This document shows positions 1 to 6,274 of a DNA stretch of 10,854 bases, in pieces (within the stretch, counting starts at the first letter, position 1; every line of letters starts with the position of its first letter). Source of the DNA: Patescibacteria group bacterium UBA918 (GTDB lineage Bacteria; Patescibacteriota; Minisyncoccia; Phycocordibacterales; UBA918). The notes beneath the pieces were generated by a model. That model saw only the letters and a list, made by a program, of their open reading frames with translations. It was not told the DNA's origin and did no database searches. The position numbers and the translations under genes were made by a program. The stretch is taken from contig DBEA01000016.1 in assembly GCA_002293845.1 (NCBI GenBank), positions 1 to 10,854 of the forward strand, given 5' to 3'.

Positions 1-1696
1 CTTTGAAAATGCCGTCTTGTGGCATGGTCAACATGCCCTCGGTGCGAGCGATCTTCTCGATGTCGTCGGCCGTACCGCCCTGCATCACTTTGTCCTTCAG
101 GGTCGTCGACATCGGCAGAACCTCATGAATTCCCATGCGGCCTTTGTACGCATCGTCGTCGGCGAGTCCTGCGATCGGCCGATAGAAAGGTATCGAACTC
201 CAAGTGGCATCCTTGGCGACGACACCTTCTTCCTTGAGGGCATTCAACACTTTCTCGAGATCGACATGTCTTTCGAGTTCGCGACGTTCGGCGTCGGACA
301 AAGTGTAAGCCTCCTTGTCGGCGCCGAGTTTGCGCACCAAACGCTGACCGACGGCGACCCGCAAGGTCGAGACCAAGAGGAACGACTCCACCCCCATATC
401 CATCAGACGAGCGACGGTACCGGCGGCGGAGTTCGTGTGGACAGTGGCCAAAACCAGGTGACCTGTCAAAGCGGCATTGATCGCCAAATTGGCCGTCTCC
501 TGGTCGCGGATCTCACCCACCATGATGATGTCTGGGTCCTGACGCATCAAAGACCGCAGGCCGTTAGCGAAAGTAAAACCGATGTCGGGCTTAACTTGCG
601 TCTGATTGACGCGCGGCATCTGATACTCGATCGGATCTTCGATGGTAGAAATGTTGACCTCCGGCGTATTCAAGAGATCGAGCACCGTATAGAGCGTGGT
701 GGTCTTGCCGCTACCCGTCGGACCGGTCACTAAGATGATACCGGTCGTCTGTTTCATGGCCCCGTGAACGCGCTCCAGGGAAGCGCCATGGAAGCCGATT
801 CCTTCCAAGGTGAAGCCGCTTCGATTCTCCCTCAAGAGACGCATGACCACTTTCTCGCCGAAGAATATCGGCAACACCGAAACGCGAAACGACACCTTTT
901 GGCCGTCCATTTCCATCTTGAAACGGCCGTCCTGCGGCAGACGCTTCTCATCGAGTTTGAGATTCGACAATACTTTGATGCGCGCTACGATACTGCTAGC
1001 AGCCACGCGCGGCAGGGTCATGGCATCGTGCAAAATGCCGTCGATGCGGTAGCGTACGAGGACCTCCGTCTCCATCGGTTCGATATGGATATCGGAAGCG
1101 CCCTGGATGATGGCGTGCCGCAAAAGCGTATCGACGATGCGCACCACCGGCAGATCTTCGGCCATCTTTTTTAATTCCGCCTCGGAGACCTCTTCCTTCG
1201 GATCACTGACGCGCTTCAAGGTCGCGGCTTCACCGGCGATGATGTCGCCGAACTCGTCTTTAAGGGTCTTTTGGTACTGCAACAAGGCCTCACGGATACT
1301 TTCGTTGTCCGTGAGACGAGGCATTATCTTGAGTCCTACCTTCTTTTTGATGAAATCGATGGCCGGCAGATCGGCGGTATTGAGCATCGCCACCTCCAGA
1401 GCCTGATCGGTGCGACGGTACGCCACGATGTTGTGATTGCGCGCCACCGGTTCCGGTATCAAGGAAAGAATCTTGAAATCGATCTTTTGGCCCTTGAGAG
1501 AGACGAAAGGAATGCCGAGTACGTACGACTCGATGCGACGCAGATCGTCTTCTTTGAGGTAACCTCCGGCCAGGAGCGCGTCCGAGAGTGTACGGTTCTC
1601 GCTCTGCGCCGCCGCTTCGGCCGCGGCCAAATCCTTGCGAGACACCAAGCCCGCGTCGTAGACGAAGCGTTTCAGTTGTGAATCTTGAATGCGCAT
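1..1696 (-). CDS. pilB: Type IV pilus / type II secretion assembly ATPase, PilB/GspE family (partial, C-terminal end outside window)
   Basis: This is a hexameric cytoplasmic ATPase that powers pilin or pseudopilin assembly at the inner membrane. The reading frame is open from an ATG at 1696 to the window edge (565 codons), so only a short C-terminal piece should be missing. The N-terminal MshEN-like domain spans about residues 1-145. Then come the N2 domain (ASDIHIEP near 200) and the motor domain, with Walker A GPTGSGKT at 325-332, Asp box TIEDPIEY at 351-358, Walker B region DIIMVGEIRD at 389-398 and His box TGHLVLATVHTN at 411-422. The usual tetracysteine zinc module after QRLVRKL (451-457) is absent: the segment up to YKGRMGIHEVL (518-527) has no cysteine. 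No SD precedes the start. The family call is firm. Whether it serves pili (PilB) or secretion (GspE) cannot be told without its neighbours. Confidence 0.95.
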   Translation of the reverse strand, partial: MRIQDSQLKRFVYDAGLVSRKDLAAAEAAAQSENRTLSDALLAGGYLKEDDLRRIESYVLGIPFVSLKGQKIDFKILSLIPEPVARNHNIVAYRRTDQALEVAMLNTADLPAIDFIKKKVGLKIMPRLTDNESIREALLQYQKTLKDEFGDIIAGEAATLKRVSDPKEEVSEAELKKMAEDLPVVRIVDTLLRHAIIQGASDIHIEPMETEVLVRYRIDGILHDAMTLPRVAASSIVARIKVLSNLKLDEKRLPQDGRFKMEMDGQKVSFRVSVLPIFFGEKVVMRLLRENRSGFTLEGIGFHGASLERVHGAMKQTTGIILVTGPTGSGKTTTLYTVLDLLNTPEVNISTIEDPIEYQMPRVNQTQVKPDIGFTFANGLRSLMRQDPDIIMVGEIRDQETANLAINAALTGHLVLATVHTNSAAGTVARLMDMGVESFLLVSTLRVAVGQRLVRKLGADKEAYTLSDAERRELERHVDLEKVLNALKEEGVVAKDATWSSIPFYRPIAGLADDDAYKGRMGIHEVLPMSTTLKDKVMQGGTADDIEKIARTEGMLTMPQDGIFK

Positions 1697-1718
1697 CGCG
1701 TAAAAAACGTTCCAAATA

Positions 1719-1749
1719 ATTGTAACACCCACATTATGAAATCGGCCAA
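1719..1749 (-). promoter_or_regulatory. Candidate promoter for pilB/gspE (extended -10)
   Basis: Read on the minus strand, TACAAT (1724-1719) is preceded by TGT, giving an extended -10. TTGGCC (1749-1744) lies 19 bases further upstream, a long spacer. The predicted transcript would start near 1712, leaving a leader of about 15 bases. It sits directly after the terminator of the preceding gene, so pilB needs its own promoter about here. Confidence 0.4.
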
Positions 1750-1779
1750 AGAAAAAGAGACCAAGCGGAGCTTGGCCTC
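1748..1779 (-). terminator. Rho-independent terminator of the lytic-transglycosylase-like gene
   Basis: On the minus strand, a 10-base-pair stem (1779-1770 with 1766-1757, one G-T pair) closes a TCC loop. It is followed by TTTTTCTTT. The hairpin begins 14 bases after the stop codon of the upstream minus-strand gene. Confidence 0.8.
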
Positions 1780-1793
1780 GAAGTGACGCGCGA

Positions 1794-2474
1794 TCAATTG
1801 AAAACGCGCGCAAAGATTTTCTCGACGCGACCGCGGGTCGCGTCGTCGGGATTGGTGTGGTGGAACTGGAAATATGCCTGCTTCCCTGCTTCCACCTCTC
1901 CCCCGATTAGTTTGGAGAGGAATGCGTCACTGCCGCGTTGCTCGGCAATATTGACGAGTGCCAATATCGCCTGTCGATCCTCCGAGACATCGAAGATGCT
2001 CTCGGGATCGGCGCGAAGTGTCGCCGCCCATTCGGGCAATGCCCCCAGCCAGTGCCGCCTCATGTAGTTCTCGAGGCGATTCACGGCGGTGGGGACACTT
2101 CCTCTCGTGAATTGAAAGTACGACATCGCCGACGACGTCTTCGCTTTCGCGAGACGATCGCCGTTCGATTCCACGAGCTTCACAAACTCTAGGAACCGAC
2201 CGATCTCCTCCCGGACGACGTGGAAACTCCTTCCAGAGCCGACCACGCCGAGCCGCAGTTGCTCGGTAGCGATGATGTCGTCGAATAGCTGCTGATCCGG
2301 AGTCTTCTCCTCCCGGACCGGCGACGACTCTTCGACGACCAGGCCGGAATTCGAATCGATCAGTTCCCTGATCGGGTCGAATTCCGGTCGATACTCTGGT
2401 AGCTCCAAGATCGTCCCGTAGGACAAAAGCGCGGACACGACCAGGGCGAACACGATACTGAGAAAGGTACGCAA
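1794..2474 (-). CDS. Exported lysozyme-fold protein, possible lytic transglycosylase
   Basis: This is a 226-residue protein with an N-terminal hydrophobic segment (about residues 4-19) acting as signal peptide or membrane anchor. A variable linker (20-60) follows, then a helical domain. Residues 101-123 resemble the catalytic core of SLT-type lytic transglycosylases. There is a Glu-Ser pair (E102-S103), then SSAMSYFQFT (114-123), which matches the family pattern of a small residue and Ser followed by an aromatic and Gln (Q121). If so, it would cleave peptidoglycan glycan strands in the envelope, with E102 as the acid. The start is a TTG at 2474, chosen because AGAAGGA lies 8 bases upstream and no ATG gives the signal segment. 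It has its own promoter and terminator. The family assignment is tentative; a non-catalytic lysozyme-like protein is the main alternative. Confidence 0.6.
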   Translation of the reverse strand: MRTFLSIVFALVVSALLSYGTILELPEYRPEFDPIRELIDSNSGLVVEESSPVREEKTPDQQLFDDIIATEQLRLGVVGSGRSFHVVREEIGRFLEFVKLVESNGDRLAKAKTSSAMSYFQFTRGSVPTAVNRLENYMRRHWLGALPEWAATLRADPESIFDVSEDRQAILALVNIAEQRGSDAFLSKLIGGEVEAGKQAYFQFHHTNPDDATRGRVEKIFARVFN

Positions 2475-2507
2475 AACACAAATCCTTCTCTAAGTTAACC
2501 CTTTTTA

Positions 2508-2536
2508 ATAATAGCACATTTTTTAATAAAAATCAA
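2508..2536 (-). promoter_or_regulatory. Sigma70-type promoter of the lytic-transglycosylase-like gene
   Basis: On the minus strand, TTGATT (2536-2531) and TATTAT (2513-2508) are separated by exactly 17 bases. The expected start is near 2501, giving a leader of about 26 bases that contains the SD AGAAGGA (2489-2483). Confidence 0.75.
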
Positions 2537-2645
2537 GGGCTTCGCTCGGCCTTGTCGCCCTCATATATATGATAAATAAGGGCAGGATTAGAAAAACGGC
2601 TCTAATACTGAGTTTTTGGACTTTATGAGTCTCCCGGGGAGATTG

Positions 2646-2674
2646 TTGCATTCAGAGCGCCCTCATGTTACATT
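2646..2674 (+). promoter_or_regulatory. Promoter upstream of nusA (distal, extended -10)
   Basis: TTGCAT (2646-2651) and TACATT (2669-2674) are spaced by 17 bases, with TGT directly before the -10. The predicted start near 2681 lies only about 11 bases before the terminator-like hairpin at 2692. Transcripts from here would therefore either stop almost at once or read through into nusA. Confidence 0.55.
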
Positions 2675-2691
2675 GCGAGTACGACTGAAAC

Positions 2692-2724
2692 GCTCGGCCC
2701 CTCGGCCGGGCTTTCGTTTTATTA
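2692..2724 (+). terminator. Rho-independent terminator or attenuator in the nusA upstream region
   Basis: An 8-base-pair GC-rich stem (2692-2699 with 2704-2711, one T-G pair) and CCTC loop are followed by TTTCGTTTTATT. No convincing gene lies upstream on this strand, so it may attenuate the distal nusA promoter or end a small RNA. Confidence 0.6.
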
Positions 2725-2736
2725 GAAAATATCAAA

Positions 2737-2764
2737 TTGAAATTAGTAAATCGGGGTATATAGA
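2737..2764 (+). promoter_or_regulatory. Candidate proximal promoter of nusA
   Basis: TTGAAA (2737-2742) is followed after 16 bases by TATAGA (2759-2764). The predicted start near 2771 gives a leader of about 33 bases, similar to the ppa leader. It lies downstream of the terminator hairpin, so it would escape attenuation. Confidence 0.5.
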
Positions 2765-2768
2765 TCTC

Positions 2769-2803
2769 CTATTTACTACTCTCTAATTACTACTTACTAG
2801 AAT
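2769..2803 (+). promoter_or_regulatory. Low-complexity TACTA leader of nusA
   Basis: The bases before the nusA ATG consist of variations on TTACTA/CTCTA. They include CTACTTACTA (2790-2799) and end in CTAGAAT directly before the start. There is no purine-rich SD. The ppa leader contains the same 10-mer and the same CTAGAA end. Confidence 0.6.
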
Positions 2804-4177
2804 ATGTTTGACCTAAAAGTGATCAATTCCGTCTTGGCGGAGATGGAGGAAGAGCGCGGCATTTCGCGCGCACGCATGCTCGACGCCATCGAGCAGGCCT
2901 TGGCGACCGCTTATAAGAAGGAGTTCGGCAAGCGCGGTCAGATCGTCCGCGCCAGTTTCGACATCGGCACCGGCACCACTAATTTCGAGCAGGTGAAGAT
3001 CGTCGTCGACGAGAGCATGCTCAAGCCCGAAGACGAGGAGATCGAGGAGGAAGTACCCGAACACCACCGCGATCGTGAAGAAGAGATCGCCATTCCCTCG
3101 GAAGACCGTAAGGTGCGTTTCGATCCGGAGAAGCACATCATGATCGACACCGCGCGCCTCATCAAGAAGGATGTGGTCTTGGGCGAGGAGTTGGTGTTTC
3201 CTCTCGAACCCAAGGACGACTTCGGCCGCATCGCCGCCCAGACCGCTAAGCAGGTCATCATCCAGAAGGTGCGTGAGGCCGAAAAGGAAGCCGCGCTGTC
3301 GGAATTCGGACAAAAGGAGGGCGACATCGTCATGGGCCACGTCCAACGCTTCGAGCGCGGCAATCTATACGTAGATTTGGGTCGCATCACCGCCATCATG
3401 CCGTACGACGAACAGATCCCGGGAGAGCGTTTCCGCCCCGGAGAGCGCCTGCGTGCCCTCCTGCTCGCCGTCGAAGAGACGCCGCGTGGTGTCTTTCTGA
3501 AACTTTCCCGTTCGCACCCCGACTTCCTGGCAGCACTCTTCGCCATCGAAGCTCCTGAATTACAGAGCGGCGCGGTGGAGATCAAAGCTGTCGCTCGCGA
3601 GGCTGGTAGCCGCTCCAAGATCGCCGTCGCCTCTCGCGATCAGCACCTCGATCCGGTCGGCTCATTAGTCGGTCAGCGCGGCGTGCGCGTATCGACCGTC
3701 ATGAGCGAACTGGGCGGCGAGAAGATCGACATCATCGAATGGTCGGAGAACCCGGCCGAATTCATTGAGGACGCTCTCTCACCTGCCCGCGTCCTCAAAG
3801 TGGAGATCAACGAAATGCCCGACCAGGAAAGCAACAGGCACGGACATGCCACCGTGGAGGTGGCGAGCGACCAGCAGTCGCTAGCGATCGGACGCGGCGG
3901 ACAGAACGTGCGTCTCGCGGCCAAATTGACCGGTTGGAAGATCGATATCGTGTCCCAGAAGGGCGAAGAGCTGGCTGTGGCCGACGATACCGAAACTGGT
4001 AAGACCGACAAGACTCCAGAGGCCGAGCCTTCAATAGAGCTTAACGACACGGTCGAAGCGGTAGAGACCGAGGAGGACCTGCCGACCGCCGACCGCGACG
4101 TCGCCGACCTCGACGAGGCCGACGAAGTGGACACCCCGGAAGAGGCCGAGGAATCGCTTGATGATCAGAAAGCGTGA
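2804..4177 (+). CDS. nusA: Transcription termination/antitermination factor NusA
   Basis: NusA binds RNA polymerase and nascent RNA and controls pausing, intrinsic termination and antitermination. The order of domains in these 457 residues is classic. The N-terminal RNAP-binding domain (1-165) has DFGRIAAQTAKQVI at 139-152. The S1 domain follows (about 172-236). KH1 has DPVGSLVGQRGVRV at 283-296, and KH2 has LAIGRGGQNVRLAAKLTGWKI at 360-380. Two features differ from typical NusA. An acidic insert sits in the N-terminal domain (about 71-108), and an Asp/Glu-rich tail of about 65 residues follows KH2 in place of folded C-terminal repeats. The ATG at 2804 matches the conserved N-terminus. No SD precedes it; instead there is a CTA-rich leader. 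It ends in TGA. The ppa promoter overlaps its last codons. Confidence 0.98.
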   Translation: MFDLKVINSVLAEMEEERGISRARMLDAIEQALATAYKKEFGKRGQIVRASFDIGTGTTNFEQVKIVVDESMLKPEDEEIEEEVPEHHRDREEEIAIPSEDRKVRFDPEKHIMIDTARLIKKDVVLGEELVFPLEPKDDFGRIAAQTAKQVIIQKVREAEKEAALSEFGQKEGDIVMGHVQRFERGNLYVDLGRITAIMPYDEQIPGERFRPGERLRALLLAVEETPRGVFLKLSRSHPDFLAALFAIEAPELQSGAVEIKAVAREAGSRSKIAVASRDQHLDPVGSLVGQRGVRVSTVMSELGGEKIDIIEWSENPAEFIEDALSPARVLKVEINEMPDQESNRHGHATVEVASDQQSLAIGRGGQNVRLAAKLTGWKIDIVSQKGEELAVADDTETGKTDKTPEAEPSIELNDTVEAVETEEDLPTADRDVADLDEADEVDTPEEAEESLDDQKA

Positions 4178-4186
4178 CCTTATACT
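4158..4186 (+). promoter_or_regulatory. Promoter of ppa, inside the end of nusA
   Basis: TTGATG (4158-4163) and TATACT (4181-4186) have an ideal 17-base spacer. The -35 lies in nusA codons and the -10 just after the nusA stop. The predicted start near 4193 gives a leader of about 28 bases. Confidence 0.7.
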
Positions 4187-4192
4187 GAATCC

Positions 4193-4220
4193 CTACTTAC
4201 TAATTTCTATTTTCTAGAAA
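4193..4220 (+). promoter_or_regulatory. Low-complexity TACTA/TTTCTA leader of ppa
   Basis: CTACTTACTA (4193-4202) is followed by TTTCTA-like units and ends in CTAGAAA directly before the ATG. It shares an exact 10-mer and the start-proximal CTAGAA with the nusA leader and lacks an SD. Confidence 0.6.
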
Positions 4221-4742
4221 ATGAATCTTCTACATGACATCGCTTCGGGTACCGCCGATGAGATGAACGTCATCATCGAGATCCCGAAGTTCTCCAAGAA
4301 CAAATACGAGATAGATAAGGAGACCGGCATGATCGCCCTCGATCGCGTGATGCACTCGGCTCAGGATTATCCGTTCGACTACGGTTTCGTGCCGCAAACC
4401 TTGTTCGACGATGGAGACGCTCTCGATGTGGTATTAGTGACCACCTACCCGCTCGCGCCAGGCATCCTGGTGAAAGCCCGGCCGGTCGCCATCATGGAAA
4501 TGGTCGATGGCGGCGAACGCGACGACAAGGTGGTAGCCGTCCCGGTCGATGATCCGCGGTTTGAAAACGTGCGCGATATCGGCGACCTCAATCCGCACTT
4601 CCAAAAGGAGATGTCCCATTTCTTCGAGACCTACAAGAAGGTTCAGAACAAGGAAGTCTCGGTAGGTGCTTGGCACGGGGCCGATGAGGCTAAGAAGGCG
4701 TTCACAAAGAGTCGCGAAATGTATCAGAACGGCTCTAAATAG
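4221..4742 (+). CDS. ppa: Inorganic pyrophosphatase (soluble, family I)
   Basis: It hydrolyses pyrophosphate to two phosphates in the cytoplasm, pulling nucleic acid and protein synthesis forward. At 173 residues it is the normal length for the bacterial family I enzyme. Metal and substrate ligands are intact: E20, the NKYEID segment (27-32), R42, the DYGFVP stretch (53-58), the signature DGDALDV (64-70, with D64, D66 and D69), D96, D101 and K103, and the Y138-K139 pair. The start at 4221 gives the conserved MNLLHDI opening. It is a single-gene unit: a promoter sits inside nusA and a strong terminator follows the stop. Nothing unusual is seen in the protein. Confidence 0.98.
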   Translation: MNLLHDIASGTADEMNVIIEIPKFSKNKYEIDKETGMIALDRVMHSAQDYPFDYGFVPQTLFDDGDALDVVLVTTYPLAPGILVKARPVAIMEMVDGGERDDKVVAVPVDDPRFENVRDIGDLNPHFQKEMSHFFETYKKVQNKEVSVGAWHGADEAKKAFTKSREMYQNGSK

Positions 4743-4762
4743 GAACATACTGGAACGATGTG

Positions 4763-4801
4763 TATAAAGCGTCTGGCCCTCTGGGCCAGACGCTTTATAA
4801 T
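4763..4801 (+). terminator. Rho-independent terminator after ppa, with an embedded -10-like TATAAT
   Basis: A perfect 17-base-pair stem (4763-4779 with 4783-4799) with a TCT loop lies 20 bases after the ppa stop. The U-rich part is short. Its distal arm ends in TATAAT (4796-4801), which could serve as -10 of the next operon. Confidence 0.8.
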
Positions 4802-4841
4802 TTGGCCGTGACCAAGAACGTTGGTTTTTGGCTCTTATAAT
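4796..4841 (+). promoter_or_regulatory. Candidate promoter region of the envelope operon (two TATAAT boxes)
   Basis: Two perfect TATAAT hexamers occur at 4796-4801 and 4836-4841. Neither has a good -35. The first would give a leader of about 35 bases to the ATG at 4843. The second would start transcription after that ATG and favour the ATG at 4867. Confidence 0.4.
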
Positions 4842-4842
4842 T

Positions 4843-5694
4843 ATGAAATCGATTTCCTCTTCCCCCATGCAAAGGTTACAAAAGGCTGTCCCCGTCTCTT
4901 CGCTAGTGTGGGCCGCCATCGTCACCGCCATAGTGCTGGCGATAGCGGCTTCGGCGAGCGCGCAGGAAGACCCAGCGACCACAGTGGGACCTACCCCCGA
5001 GATGGTTCGTCCCCTTCCTAAAACAGTGCCGCTGATGCCTAAGGCCACTTCGACCGCCCCGCGAATGATCCAGCGGCCCGAAGAACGTCCAATGTCAACG
5101 AACGCGACCGGCACGAGGCCGTTGAATTCGGCCGACATCGCCGCCAGACGCGAGGCGGCTACTAACGCGATCTCCGACAGAATGTCCGTGTTCGAAGAGC
5201 GTCGCGCCCAATTGATGGAAGAGGCGGAAGCGCGCCGCTCGACCCTGATGGAAAAGCGCGCCTTGATCGCCAGCAGTACGCTGGCCAAGCGGGCGACTCT
5301 TAAAGAGGAGGCTCAAAAACGCATCATCGAGCGAGCGAGCGGATTGACATCGGTGGCAGAGAGAGCCATTGCCAACCTGGAGGCGATGATCGTTCGTCTA
5401 AGAGAACATGCGGACAAGTTCGCCGCCCAGTCGATAGACGTCAGCGAAACTCTGGCCACACTAGACGAGGCGGAAAAACTACTTGAGTCGGCCAAGGTAG
5501 CTCTTGAGGGGATAGACACCAATGTTTCGTACGCCACCATGTCAGAGACTCCAAAGGAAGACTGGACCGATGCCAAGGAGCAGTTCATGTCCGTGCGCGA
5601 CATTTTGCAGGAAGTCCGCGAGTTACTGGCCGAAGCGGTCTCAAGCCTTAGATCATCCGCACCACGCCCATCGACCGAGTCGACAACTAATTAA
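4843..5694 (+). CDS. Exported coiled-coil protein of unknown function
   Basis: I do not recognise the family. From the ATG at 4843 it is 283 residues. There is a basic N-terminus, a hydrophobic segment (about 19-36) and a signal-peptidase-like ASASA site before QED (cleavage near 40). A Pro/Thr-rich linker runs from 41 to 95. A long charged helical region (about 98-225) rich in Ala, Glu, Arg and Leu is probably coiled coil, followed by a second helix (240-270) and a Ser/Thr-rich tail. The mature protein would therefore lie outside the membrane. The start is uncertain: TTG 4828, ATG 4843 and ATG 4867 are in frame with no SD, and all keep the signal segment. The stop is 8 bases before the next gene, so the two are likely cotranscribed and may act together at the cell envelope. 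Confidence 0.8.
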   Translation: MKSISSSPMQRLQKAVPVSSLVWAAIVTAIVLAIAASASAQEDPATTVGPTPEMVRPLPKTVPLMPKATSTAPRMIQRPEERPMSTNATGTRPLNSADIAARREAATNAISDRMSVFEERRAQLMEEAEARRSTLMEKRALIASSTLAKRATLKEEAQKRIIERASGLTSVAERAIANLEAMIVRLREHADKFAAQSIDVSETLATLDEAEKLLESAKVALEGIDTNVSYATMSETPKEDWTDAKEQFMSVRDILQEVRELLAEAVSSLRSSAPRPSTESTTN

Positions 5695-5702
5695 AACAGC
5701 TT

Positions 5703-6185
5703 ATGGAAAACAACAATTTACCTAACGGAACAGCGCCGACTAACGGACAGCCGTTCAGCCCGAAGCCTATCAACTCTGCTCCGATGAACAACACTCCGGT
5801 AAATCCAGTACCGGTGATTCCCGAATCGGAATTGAAATTACCTCAAGAGAATTTTGGAGACGCCGCGCCAGTGCCAGAAGAAAAAAGCGGCATCTGGACC
5901 GTTTTGTTGTTGGTCCTCCTAGTTTTGCTCTTGGGCGTTTTGACGGTAGTGGTGATATGGGGTGAAGAGATCATCGATATGGTGCTGCCGGCCTCCGAAC
6001 TTAACAGTGCGGACATGGAAGATACGACCTTGGCACCGACGCCGGAACCGACTCCCGAGGAGGACATGGCCGCCATGGAGACGGAACTGGAAAGTATCGA
6101 CTTTGAGGCCATGGATGCGGAGTTGAACGCCATCGAAGCCGAACTCGATGCCGAGGCCTCGAGCACCGCGACCACTACTCCATAA
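5703..6185 (+). CDS. Single-pass membrane protein with acidic C-terminal region, unknown function
   Basis: This is a 160-residue protein of no family I recognise. The N-terminal 60 residues are Asn/Pro-rich and probably disordered. One strong transmembrane segment lies at about 65-86. It is followed by a Pro/Thr hinge (APTPEPTPEE, 111-120) and an acidic helical stretch (121-152) with regularly spaced Met, Leu and Ile, ending in Ser/Thr. The topology is not decided by flanking charges: K61 is on the N side, and acidic residues follow the helix. It is the second gene of an operon with the exported coiled-coil protein. The acidic heptad-like helix could pair with that partner's basic and acidic helices; this is inference only. 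No SD is seen, so translation may be coupled. A strong terminator follows. Confidence 0.8.
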   Translation: MENNNLPNGTAPTNGQPFSPKPINSAPMNNTPVNPVPVIPESELKLPQENFGDAAPVPEEKSGIWTVLLLVLLVLLLGVLTVVVIWGEEIIDMVLPASELNSADMEDTTLAPTPEPTPEEDMAAMETELESIDFEAMDAELNAIEAELDAEASSTATTTP

Positions 6186-6198
6186 GTGCGACGTCACA

Positions 6199-6242
6199 AA
6201 AGATAAAGGCCGGCGGACTTGGTCTTGCCGGCCTTTATCTTT
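6199..6242 (+). terminator. Long hairpin terminator after the envelope operon
   Basis: A perfect 16-base-pair stem (6199-6214 with 6227-6242) has a 12-base loop and AT-rich ends, starting 13 bases after the stop. Because the ends are A-rich on one arm and T-rich on the other, it could work in both directions. Confidence 0.85.
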
Positions 6243-6262
6243 ATCCATGCCTATGCTTTAAT
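6234..6262 (+). promoter_or_regulatory. Candidate tig promoter overlapping the preceding terminator
   Basis: TTTAAT (6257-6262) is preceded by TGC (extended -10). TTTATC (6234-6239), inside the right arm of the terminator, is 17 bases upstream. Transcription would begin near 6269, leaving only about 6 bases before the tig ATG. Confidence 0.35.
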
Positions 6263-6274
6263 GCCCGCTCAAGT

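Larger units (their letters stand above)
2475..2803. other. Divergent intergenic region between the exported-protein gene and nusA
   Basis: This is an AT-rich regulatory region. It contains the minus-strand promoter, two plus-strand promoter candidates and the hairpin listed separately. Between about 2588 and 2640 there are three consecutive small inverted repeats: ATTAGA/TCTAAT, GACT/AGTC and TCTCC/GGAGA. They suggest a structured RNA if this stretch is transcribed. I do not recognise a known riboswitch or ncRNA family, and the -35 for such a transcript is weak. Confidence 0.4.

Noticed and set aside
17..733. Long plus-strand frame opposite pilB (238 codons)
   Set aside because: The opposite strand encodes an intact Walker A, Walker B and His-box ATPase over the same bases; the plus frame has no recognisable domain.
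2536..2560. Hairpin-like AAGGGC...GGCCTT next to the minus-strand promoter as a terminator
   Set aside because: The stem has a mismatch and overlaps the -35 hexamer; pairing is too weak to call.
2625..2786. 53-codon plus-strand frame before nusA
   Set aside because: It runs through a terminator hairpin and two promoter candidates, has no SD and no protein-like features.
2813..3618. Minus-strand frames inside nusA
   Set aside because: They are composition shadows of the nusA codons; NusA domains are complete on the plus strand.
4434..5288. 284-codon minus-strand frame covering the end of ppa and the start of the coiled-coil gene
   Set aside because: It runs antiparallel through a clear enzyme, a terminator and a second gene, and has no promoter or SD.
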